This document shows, piece after piece, positions 1 to 6,381 of a stretch of 7,085 bases of DNA. Positions within the stretch are counted from its first letter, which is position 1. Every line of letters begins with the position of its first letter. The stretch is from Thermoplasmata archaeon. GTDB taxonomy: Archaea > Thermoplasmatota > Thermoplasmata > Thermoplasmatales > Thermoplasmataceae. The stretch covers positions 1-7,085 of the forward strand of contig JAKAAK010000170.1 in the NCBI GenBank assembly GCA_021797025.1, written 5' to 3'. The notes beneath the pieces are model-generated. The model had not been told where the DNA came from, searched no databases, and was given only the letters and a program-made list of their open reading frames with translations. The position numbers and the translations under genes were made by a program.

Positions 1-767
1 AATCTCCTCAAGTATGCTGAAGATAGTACGTTCTATTTCCCATCTTAATGGATACATTGAAGCATATTCTTTTCTCAGGTCAATTCCTATTTTCCTGTTT
101 AATGGTAATCTATCATTTACTATCCCCTCCTTTTATTGGTATCAATTACTGGAATTGCATGTGTATTTTCAAATATATAATCATAAATATCCGATGCATC
201 ATAAGCTGAATCTGCAAGAATATAGGAGAAATCTCTAACAGAATCCACCATATTATGCGACACATGGGAATCACGCATATTTCCCCTTGTAACAGGCCAT
301 TCCATTATAATGAGAGAATCAACATCAATTGCCATATGGCATTTTCTCCCATAGGACTATCCCTTAGTTGTCTTTGACCACCCAGATGCTAGATCTTTAT
401 AGTTATTCCATGCCTTTCTCCTCATTGCTGTTGAATGCTTGCATGTATGGATCATGAAGGAATCTATTGCAGCAATTGATTCTATTGAATATAGAGAAGT
501 AATTTCGTTGTTTATAGCATGGAGGTCTATCATTCTAGCTCTCCTTGAGAGTGTCTGGAAGCTTGGTATTTCTTTAATACCAGCCATTCTTATATAATCC
601 TCATAGTTTGTGAGGAATATTCTGTCTGATCTATAAGATATATTGAATATCTGCAATACAATAAGGGTCTTCACTATCTGTCTATCTGTGTACTTTCTTT
701 TCCTATTATCAGGCGAAACAATATTATCTATGATCTCCATAATCAATGGGATTTGCTGTGGAGGCAT
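1..767 (-). pseudogene. Broken IS4/IS5-type DDE transposase, 3' end outside window
   Basis: The reading frame starts with ATG at 767 (MPPQQIPLIMEI) and is about 256 codons long before it runs off the left edge, close to the usual size of IS5-group transposases. I see three catalytic blocks: AIDSF (first Asp, residue 102), LADSAYDA (second Asp, around nt 210), and, near the edge, YPLRWEIER, which fits the Y-(2)-R-(3)-E signature of IS4/IS5 enzymes. Two lesions break it. A TAG at 359-357 lies in frame between SKTTKG and SYGRKCHMAID, where relatives usually carry an aromatic residue (a TGG-to-TAG change is my inference). A one-base loss near 124-130, in a purine-rich run, shifts the frame just after IDTNKRRG; the next frame continues as IVNDRLPLNRKIGIDLRKEY. 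With both lesions no active enzyme is expected. The exact IS family and the terminal repeats cannot be settled because the far end is missing. Confidence 0.88.
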
Positions 768-1053
768 ATCCCATTATCCTAATTTTGTTAATAATGTTCG
801 ACATCTGCCTGATATCTCATGAAATGTGAGACATCCTATATTATTACTTTAAATGATAACGCATGTCATATAAGTATTGTAACTTTCCTTACATTGGTAA
901 TTCCATTAAGGGGATAGTTTATTATTATCTCCAAGGTAAATATGTTACTGCCCCAACAATTAAGGGTTCCCAACCTGTATGCCATGTCCGTCTCTCCAAA
1001 TTTAGAGGAACCTTCTTAATATGCTTGTCATTTCTACGCTACGTGATCCAATA
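768..1053. other. Gap with no supported gene; likely IS end plus upstream region
   Basis: This stretch separates the divergently placed transposase and GT4 pseudogenes. It should hold the 5' non-coding end of the insertion sequence, but the terminal inverted repeat cannot be identified without the other end. A small hairpin is visible at 815-831 (TCTCA, 7-nt loop, TGAGA). A short open frame on the plus strand (863-1054) has no recognisable motif, and a 37-codon minus frame (1038-925) looks somewhat protein-like but matches nothing I know. No convincing TATA box precedes 1054; TTAATATG around 1015-1022 is the nearest candidate. Confidence 0.4.
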
Positions 1054-2069
1054 ATGAAGATTAAGGTAATTAACACTTTTGAAAAACCCAGTTCTATCTG
1101 GTTATATTCTAGGAACCTTTGTCAAGTTGACAGCCAAAATATCTCGGTATTTGATGAATATAATACCCGTACAGAATTAAATCGTATAAAACGCCAATTC
1201 CAGATAGAAGTGGATAATTATTTTGGTGGACTGTTTCTGAAGACTAAACTGAAAGATGAAGAATGTGATATTTTACATTATGCAGACCCCCTAATACCGC
1301 CACTAAAACAATCAGAAACACAGGACGTGACGATACGCGATAACCCCTATAAACTTATATGATCAGATCTCTATTCCAATTATTCTTTAAATGGAATTAT
1401 TACAAAGAAATTCCTTAAAAGAAATATAGACAGATATAAAGAATTTGATAATGTCCTCACAAATTCAAACTATGTCAGAGAATCATTATTGGAATACGGT
1501 TTCAGTGATAATATAAAAACAATATATCTTCCAACTGAGTCTCACTTCCGAAACTTCCAGGGTAAGGATAAACTGAGAAAAAACTTGGATTACCTGGTAA
1601 CAAAACATTGCTATTGTCTGTATCCACCGATACGAAGAGAAAGAATCTCGTTATAATAGAAAAGGCTATGCACATACTAACTGACAAATATATACTTGTC
1701 AGGGTCTGGACATCAGTTGGAAATAGTATAACCTTCCAGAATATTTCAAACGAAAAGATAAACATGATATACAATGCCTGTTATGTTTTATTAATCCCTA
1801 CCATAGAAGTAGAATTGGGGCTTCCTATTGTAGAAGGATTTGCAACCAACATACCGGCGGTAGCCTTCGATATAGAAGTTTTCCATGAAATTGGGGAAGA
1901 CGCTGTGGAATATATAAACCCCATAGATGTACTCTCTCTCATAGATGGAATTAAAGCAGCCCTGAACAACAAGTATGAACTGACTTGTAAAGGTGGAAAA
2001 ATTGCTGCTAAATTCTCTTTCAATGTGTTTAAAGAGAAACTGCTGGTTTATTGTGGAAGATTGCCATAG
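1054..2069 (+). pseudogene. Broken GT4-family (GT-B) glycosyltransferase
   Basis: Joined across its lesions this is about 339 codons, a normal length for a family-4 glycosyltransferase that moves a sugar from a nucleotide donor to a growing glycan at the inner membrane face. I place the start at ATG 1054 (MKIKVINTFEKPSS) because a beta-strand start of the N-terminal Rossmann domain follows; an in-frame ATG at 1021 is possible. The C-terminal donor-binding domain is clear: LGLPGNKTLLLSVSTDTKRK (linker and nucleotide-binding start), NISNEKINMIYNACYVLL, then GLPIVEGFATNIPAVAFD and EIGEDAVEYINP. Two lesions break it: an in-frame TGA at 1360-1362 between DNPYKLI and SDLYSNYS, and a frameshift at the A-run 1578-1583, where six A occur and seven would keep KLRKKLGLPG in frame. 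The first Glu of the E-x7-E motif also appears lost (TIEVELGLPIVE). The intact GT4 at 4878-5951 could have replaced it, but their sequences differ clearly. Confidence 0.85.
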
Positions 2070-2119
2070 AACGGGAAGTGCAGAATATTAACTCAATAAT
2101 ATTGTAGAATTACATCCTA

Positions 2120-2164
2120 TTTTTATAATTATATTATACAAAGCTTATTTCATTAGATATTTTT
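2120..2164 (+). terminator. Possible oligo-T terminator after the GT4 pseudogene
   Basis: Two TTTTT runs on the plus strand (2120-2124 and 2160-2164) lie in an AT-rich spacer 50-95 nt past the GT4 pseudogene stop and before the convergent sulfatase-fold gene. Archaeal termination commonly uses such T-runs without a hairpin. In DNA this AT-rich the runs could be chance. Confidence 0.3.
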
Positions 2165-2170
2165 ATTATT

Positions 2171-3526
2171 CTATGTTTGGATTGCATCCTCATTTTTTGG
2201 AATATGGAAGTATTTATCCACGTTAAAAATTGATAGATAATCTATCAATTCTTCATAATCATCTCTATTTCCATTGAACTCTTCCACAGTCCCCCCCGCA
2301 CTTAAAGTTAATTTTATATTGCCTTTAAACAAAGTCTTACGTGGAATATCTATCCGTTTTTTAATTTGATTAAAATCTTTTCTATTCTCATATTTTCTTG
2401 GAATATTGTTATGAATTCCATATGATTCACATAACACTATATCAGATTTTAACTTCTCAGGTGCAACATTTTCATTTACTATTATATTTTTTATAAAATC
2501 AAATAAATTCACCAGGCCTGTGTTTACATATCTATCAGATGTTTTTCTTTTTATTAGATCTTCAGGCGCATGTATAAATAGTGGTATTCTGGATATTTCG
2601 TCATAATTATATATTCCATGTCCTATATATCCATTTTCGTTAAAACCCTGCCCATGATCCGAGGTCATTATAACAATTGAATTATCCAGTTGTTTTTCAT
2701 CTATTAATTTTGAAATTGTTGCATCAAATATAGATGTTATTTTACCTGTCTGGGCAAAATATATTTCTTTCATTTTCTTTAAATTTAAATTATTTAATTT
2801 TTTATAGCCCAATATATAGTCCATCTGGGCAGTTACATCCATAAAACCACCAATATAGGGTTCATGCATCTCCATAAAGTTGAAGAAAACAAATTGTGGA
2901 ACGTCAAAATGTGTCAAGTTTATAAAACTCTCAAGGATCTCTTTATAATTTTTATATGTTGGGTCCCAATAGCCTTTGTGTTTGAGTAATATCTTAAAAA
3001 TGTATATAGTCGCTTTTAAAGGGGCTCTCTTGAGGAGAAATTTTGCTGCCTTTACTTTTGATTTAATCTTCATGTATTTATCAAGTTCCTCTTTAGACAA
3101 AAATGCTTCAGGCATCAATATTTTCCCTGGTTCTATGACCTTTGATTTAATGTGGACAAAATTGTTAAAATGGTCTGGAATACCTGAATATGAAAAGACT
3201 GGATTTGATGAAAATCCAGATGTATAATATCCATTTTCCTTCGCTAAATCCATCAAAAACTCCCCATTATATTTTCCAGATGCCTTTATAACATCAAATA
3301 GCCTCGATTTGTCTGATAATTCATGTATTCCATGTTCTGATGGGTACAATCCTGTAAACAAAGACATATGGGATGGCAAAGTCCATGAGGAAGGAGCCCG
3401 TGCATTTTCAAATATAAATGAATTTTCAACTATTGATCTGTATTTGCCACTGTATTCCTTAAGCCATTTATCAAAGGCATCTTTCCTTAAAGTATCCATT
3501 AAAATTATTATTATATGGGGTTTCAT
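2171..3526 (-). CDS. Sulfatase/alkaline phosphatase-superfamily hydrolase or transferase with Thr nucleophile
   Basis: This 451-residue protein has the full metal-site set of the sulfatase family (Pfam Sulfatase type): MDTLR with D11 at the N-terminus, the nucleophile block WTLPSHMSLFTGLYPSEHG (48-66), MHEPY with H221, SDHGQGF with D290/H291, and GHG with H303. At the position where true sulfatases carry the Cys or Ser that is converted to formylglycine (C-x-P-S-R), this protein has T49-L-P-S-H. An unmodified Thr nucleophile is typical of the phosphatase/phosphotransferase side of the superfamily and of many archaeal 'sulfatases', so sulfate-ester hydrolysis should not be assumed. I see no signal peptide or membrane segment, so it should act in the cytoplasm, which argues against scavenging of external sulfate esters. 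Its ATG overlaps the stop of the CysD-like gene (TAATG), so the two are probably co-transcribed and translationally coupled. A role in placing or removing a sulfo or phospho group on a glycan precursor is inference. Confidence 0.88.
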   Translation of the reverse strand: MKPHIIIILMDTLRKDAFDKWLKEYSGKYRSIVENSFIFENARAPSSWTLPSHMSLFTGLYPSEHGIHELSDKSRLFDVIKASGKYNGEFLMDLAKENGYYTSGFSSNPVFSYSGIPDHFNNFVHIKSKVIEPGKILMPEAFLSKEELDKYMKIKSKVKAAKFLLKRAPLKATIYIFKILLKHKGYWDPTYKNYKEILESFINLTHFDVPQFVFFNFMEMHEPYIGGFMDVTAQMDYILGYKKLNNLNLKKMKEIYFAQTGKITSIFDATISKLIDEKQLDNSIVIMTSDHGQGFNENGYIGHGIYNYDEISRIPLFIHAPEDLIKRKTSDRYVNTGLVNLFDFIKNIIVNENVAPEKLKSDIVLCESYGIHNNIPRKYENRKDFNQIKKRIDIPRKTLFKGNIKLTLSAGGTVEEFNGNRDDYEELIDYLSIFNVDKYFHIPKNEDAIQT

Positions 3527-3528
3527 TA
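3524..3528 (-). promoter_or_regulatory. TAATG stop/start overlap coupling two genes
   Basis: The stop of the CysD-like gene (3528-3526, TAA) shares its last A with the ATG of the sulfatase-fold gene (3526-3524). No Shine-Dalgarno-like GGAGG is seen just upstream, so the second gene probably relies on ribosomes finishing the first. This supports a joint function and fixes the sulfatase-fold start. Confidence 0.75.
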
Positions 3529-4359
3529 CATATACCCGAATTTTCTCAGTTCGTCCATCATATTTTCTTTGTCCTGTGCCCTTCCAGCCCTTTCAGCCGT
3601 ATTTTCCAGATCCTGTTCCCATGCAGGCTTATCGCTGGTTCTGGTGGAATCATATTTTCCATCTATTGACCTGTAGCCCTTATAGTATAATGGATGTATG
3701 GGCAATTTATTATCATACATATATTTCCATATATCTTTCTCCTTGAAAGTTATAACAGGCTGCACTCGAACGTGGCTAGGATCAGTTCTCTCAGAGATAA
3801 AAACTTCATTTGACCTGGCTTCATTTTCGTCCCATCTTACCCCTGTATAAAGGCTGTCAAATCTATACTTCCTTATAACATTGTTAAATGGGGCTGTTTT
3901 GAGGAGATGGTTTCCCTCCAGGGTTTCTAAACTATACTCAATATAATTCTTGTTAAAGTCAAAATTGATTTTCTTTAACTCTTCATGGTTATCCTCATTT
4001 AAGTCATCAACATTTACTTTATTGTCATTAATTTTTGACAGAAAATCTTCATTTCTTGCATAAATAAGCTTGAATCCCCATTCTGTTGATATGTCCTTAA
4101 CCATTTTGTAAGTTTCATCGTAATGCTGGCCGTGGTCTATAAGTATTGCTGGCGGCACGGTTAATTTTTCTTCTCTGGCTACTTTTCTTACAAGGTCCAG
4201 CACAACCGTAGAATCTTTTCCAGCAGACCATACCACTGCAGGGTGGGTAAAATTATCCATAGCGTCTTTGATGACAATTTTCGCCATATTTATTTTTGCA
4301 TCCAGAGATAGGTATTTTTCTTCCCTTTTTTTATATTCAGAACACATTAGATTTATCAT
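3526..4359 (-). CDS. CysD-like (PAPS reductase/sulfate adenylyltransferase small-subunit family) ATP-PPase
   Basis: This protein (277 residues from the first ATG) has an N-type ATP pyrophosphatase PP-loop, VVWSAGKDST with S45-A-G-K-D-S50, followed by the family strand-loop ILIDHGQHYDET (72-83), LYTGVRWDENEAR (170-182), RVQPVITFKEKDIWKYM (198-214) and LPIHPLYYKGYRSIDG (219-234). The C-terminus, ERAGRAQDKE...LRKFGYM, resembles the SERQGR...QGYF tail of bacterial CysD, the ATP sulfurylase subunit that makes APS from ATP and sulfate. Its only cysteine is Cys6, so it lacks the catalytic Cys and the [4Fe-4S] cysteines of CysH reductases; a reductase role is unlikely. The usual PP-loop is SGGKDS, so Ala46 is a small departure. 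CysD normally needs the GTPase CysN, and none is in view. Coupling to the sulfatase-fold gene suggests sulfate activation for glycan or lipid modification (inference). ATG at Met5 (4347) is a competing start, favoured by the spacing of a TATA-like element. Confidence 0.85.
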   Translation of the reverse strand: MINLMCSEYKKREEKYLSLDAKINMAKIVIKDAMDNFTHPAVVWSAGKDSTVVLDLVRKVAREEKLTVPPAILIDHGQHYDETYKMVKDISTEWGFKLIYARNEDFLSKINDNKVNVDDLNEDNHEELKKINFDFNKNYIEYSLETLEGNHLLKTAPFNNVIRKYRFDSLYTGVRWDENEARSNEVFISERTDPSHVRVQPVITFKEKDIWKYMYDNKLPIHPLYYKGYRSIDGKYDSTRTSDKPAWEQDLENTAERAGRAQDKENMMDELRKFGYM

Positions 4360-4370
4360 TATTTAATCAC

Positions 4371-4377
4371 TAATAAA
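4371..4377 (-). promoter_or_regulatory. Weak TATA-like element before the CysD-like operon
   Basis: On the minus strand TTTATTA (within AGATTTATTAGTG) lies about 15 nt before the first ATG (4359) and about 27 nt before the second in-frame ATG (4347). Archaeal TATA boxes sit roughly 25 nt before the transcription start, so a leaderless mRNA starting at Met5 would fit. The match is imperfect in very AT-rich DNA. Confidence 0.3.
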
Positions 4378-4681
4378 TCTTTCTGGGTTATGTATGTAAT
4401 TATGTGTAAATACAATCTAGCTGTTATCAATACCTTCAATCCTTACTCGAATTTTACGATTTCACTATTAATTGTACCTCTATCAAAAATAGGTGTTAGT
4501 CTATATAGTTATTATGCGATAACTTATTTTGCAGTGTTGTTGCAATTATAAATACAAGACTTACCTATAAAATTATTCATTGGTAAATTTCCATAATCAT
4601 AATATTATACTGTTAGAAAAAAGTAACAAAGATAAATTGATAATTAATTGCTTAAATCAGGCTTACCTTCAGGGCATGCAA
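4378..4681. other. AT-rich gap with no supported gene
   Basis: All frames are short and interrupted here and I recognise no motif. It begins upstream of the CysD-like operon, so part of it may carry that promoter's factor-B element and any operator. A weak inverted repeat (TTACC at 4561-4565, GGTAA at 4582-4586) is visible but has a long loop and is probably chance. Given the transposase remnant next to it, this may be decayed mobile-element DNA (inference). Confidence 0.35.
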
Positions 4682-4858
4682 TTATCGATCAAGAAATTTT
4701 AAGTCTTTTTGATAGAATTTACGGGTTATAATATCTAGAATTGAGTTCCTTACTGAATATTTTCCAAACATTTCATTAGATTTCCTTATATATTGAATCA
4801 CTTTAATTAATGCAAGCTTTTCATTTGCTTTCCATTTTCTCCTTTCACTAATTATGCA
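4682..4858 (-). pseudogene. Remnant of a transposase N-terminal helix-turn-helix domain
   Basis: A 58-residue minus-strand frame bounded by TGA (4861-4859) and TAA (4684-4682) has no start codon near its beginning. It reads SERRKWKANEKLALIKVI early on, then FGKYSVRNSILDIITRKFYQ and DLKFLDR. The pattern basic-RRKW..xEKLaLIK, a spacer, then KYxVxxSxLxxxxRKFY...LKxL, resembles the HTH domain that starts many IS3/IS630-type transposases. The rest of such a protein is not found downstream, so this is at most a fragment. The resemblance is judged by eye only, and it could instead be part of another HTH protein. Confidence 0.42.
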
Positions 4859-4877
4859 TCATTCTTCCTTTCTATTA

Positions 4878-5951
4878 TCATTTATGGAGCAGACTACTGT
4901 ATAATAATTTATACCACAACTCCGCAGTCTTCTCCCATGTAAAATTCTCTGCAAATTTTCTTGAATTTACGGTAAATTTATCCTCATTTTTAATTATATC
5001 TACAATTTTATCCGTAAATTCATCAATACTGTTAACTAAAAATCCATTGTAATCATTATTTATTGTATTGACAACCCCGGGAACACTAAAAGCAACAGTA
5101 GGTGTGCCGGAAGCAGAAGATTCCATTATTGAATACCCCCAACCCTCGGTAACTGAAAAATGCAAATTAACCCATGATTCCCTTATTATTTTGGCGAGGT
5201 TATAATAATCCACTCTGCCTGTAAAAGCAATATTATAACTTTTATCTTTTATTTTATCTTTAATTTCATTTAACAAGGAACCATTACCAACAATTATTAA
5301 TTTTAAATTATCTATTTTCTTGTATAAGTTTTCATAAACTGTTATTGCATATTCTGGCCTTTTATATTTTCTTAATCCTCCAAAATACACTAATTGAACA
5401 TCGTCTGTTTTTTTGCCTCTATGAAACAAATCTAAATCAACGCCGGGAGGTATTCTTACAATTTTATCTTTTTTAATTCCCAGATTAATTAAATCGTTTT
5501 CCGATGTATCGGATTCCGTTACAAATATACTATTTTTATATATAAATGGATATAATTTTTCTACAAAAGTTATAATATTTGCAAGAAAGAAATTAACCTG
5601 GCCTGGCAATGACCTTGCATGCAAATGCCTGAAAAATACTATCACTTTTTTATCTGTAAACCATGTGGAAAACCATGGAACAGCGTGACCCATATCATCT
5701 ATTATAACATCCGGATTTATTTCTTTAATCATTTTTCTTACCGACAGATGAGTTTTTATGTTTCCTTTAATCCTGTGTGTTATTATTCCATCAACATTTT
5801 CGTATTCCAATAAATTTCCTGGATTTACGGTTACAAGATGGATTTCTATATTTAATTTCGATAATCTCGTGCCCACTTCATATATTGTCCTTTCTGCGCC
5901 ACCCGCTTTCGGGTTTTTAATATCCCTGTGGGCAAACCATAAAATTTTCAT
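4878..5951 (-). CDS. GT4-family glycosyltransferase (GT-B fold), intact
   Basis: This 357-residue retaining-type glycosyltransferase should transfer a sugar from a nucleotide-sugar donor to a lipid-linked or surface glycan on the cytoplasmic side. The N-terminal acceptor domain opens with MKILWFAHRDIKNPKAGGAE, whose glycine-rich GGAER (17-21) is the usual donor-phosphate loop. The domain boundary is at VTESDTSENDLINLG and IVRIPPGVDLDLF (144-176). The C-terminal domain has VYFGGLRKYKRPE (188-200), LIIVGNGSLLNEI, IAFTGRVDYYNLAKII and TEGWGYSIMESSASGTPTVAF, giving the family E-x7-E pair as E269 and E277. There is no signal peptide and no long membrane span; a basic, amphipathic surface could hold it to the membrane (inference). 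Length is typical. It has its own promoter, so it is a separate transcript from the GT2 further right. Donor and acceptor cannot be told from sequence. Confidence 0.93.
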   Translation of the reverse strand: MKILWFAHRDIKNPKAGGAERTIYEVGTRLSKLNIEIHLVTVNPGNLLEYENVDGIITHRIKGNIKTHLSVRKMIKEINPDVIIDDMGHAVPWFSTWFTDKKVIVFFRHLHARSLPGQVNFFLANIITFVEKLYPFIYKNSIFVTESDTSENDLINLGIKKDKIVRIPPGVDLDLFHRGKKTDDVQLVYFGGLRKYKRPEYAITVYENLYKKIDNLKLIIVGNGSLLNEIKDKIKDKSYNIAFTGRVDYYNLAKIIRESWVNLHFSVTEGWGYSIMESSASGTPTVAFSVPGVVNTINNDYNGFLVNSIDEFTDKIVDIIKNEDKFTVNSRKFAENFTWEKTAELWYKLLYSSLLHK

Positions 5952-5968
5952 TTATAGTTTAATACTTT

Positions 5969-5980
5969 TCTTATAAATAA
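5969..5980 (-). promoter_or_regulatory. Archaeal TATA box, leaderless promoter of the GT4 gene
   Basis: On the minus strand TTATTTATAAGA runs from 5980 to 5969, centred about 24 nt before the ATG at 5951. That is the archaeal TATA-to-start distance, so transcription should begin at or within a few bases of the start codon. No Shine-Dalgarno sequence lies before the ATG, which agrees with a leaderless mRNA. The box sits only a few bases from where the truncated epimerase remnant loses its frame (TAG at 5984-5986). Confidence 0.65.
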
Positions 5981-5986
5981 AATTAG

Positions 5987-6381
5987 GCATTATTACTAGT
6001 AGGAATTACTTATTCAAGTATATTACATAAGCTTATTAACTATTTTAGAACCAATAAAGCATCTTTGATACATGGCGATGGCAAACAGAAAAGAGATTTT
6101 ATTTTTATAGAAGACAATGCAAAGACATCGGTGCTTGCAATCGGGAAAGGCAAAGCAGGGAAGCTTATAATATATATAGGCACAGGAATATCAAAGGATT
6201 TTAATGCAATTTTTAAAATTATAAAGGAAGAGATGCATTCGATATTGAAGCAAAATATATCAAAAATCCCTTTACAAGCTACCAGATGTTTACAATGGCA
6301 AATATAGAAAAAGCAAGGAAAGAATTGCAGTTTGAACCTGAATATGATATAAAGGCAGGCGTTAAAAGAATGCTTCAGTAA
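5987..6381 (+). pseudogene. C-terminal remnant of an NDP-sugar epimerase (UDP-glucose 4-epimerase-like SDR)
   Basis: Only about 130 codons remain of a protein that is normally near 310 residues; the Rossmann NAD-binding N-terminus and the catalytic Y-x3-K are gone. What remains is diagnostic of extended SDR epimerases: YSSILHKLINYF, then IHGDGKQKRDFIFIEDNAKT (the GdGxQxRDFvyVeD motif), a degenerate form of the usual NIGTG block (YIGTG), and KEEM. One base is missing at about 6233-6235, after which the next frame continues as AFDIEAKYIKNPF, SYQMFTMANIEKARKELQF, EPEYDIKAGVKRMLQ and a stop at 6379-6381. The frame is closed on the left by TAG at 5984-5986 and no start codon with a signal is present. 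Intact relatives supply nucleotide sugars to glycosyltransferases such as its neighbours. The last 7 nt overlap the 3' end of the opposing GT2 gene. Confidence 0.88.

Noticed and set aside
14..238. 74-codon plus-strand frame at the left edge
   Set aside because: It lies antisense to the transposase frame, which carries clear catalytic motifs; no motif of its own.
815..831. Hairpin TCTCA-loop-TGAGA as an IS terminal repeat or terminator
   Set aside because: Only 5-bp arms; without the other IS end or a T-run it cannot be told from chance.
863..1054. 63-codon plus-strand frame as a small gene
   Set aside because: No recognisable motif, no promoter at a convincing distance, and it overlaps the start of the GT4 pseudogene.
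1502..2023. Minus-strand frames of 90 and 80 codons
   Set aside because: They are antisense to the conserved C-terminal domain of the GT4 pseudogene and show no family features.
2976..3746. Plus-strand frames of 83 and 145 codons
   Set aside because: Both lie antisense within the sulfatase-fold and CysD-like genes, whose motifs are strong; the longer one spans the junction of the two genes and looks like a shadow.
3526..4359. Annotation as a phosphoadenosine-phosphosulfate reductase (CysH)
   Set aside because: The catalytic C-terminal Cys motif and iron-sulfur cysteines are absent, and the C-terminal tail resembles CysD.
4561..4586. Inverted repeat TTACC/GGTAA as an operator
   Set aside because: Five-base arms with a 16-nt AT-rich loop far from any start codon are expected by chance.
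5619..5976. Plus-strand frames of 64 and 72 codons
   Set aside because: Antisense to the N-terminal half of the intact GT4 gene, with skewed composition and no motif.
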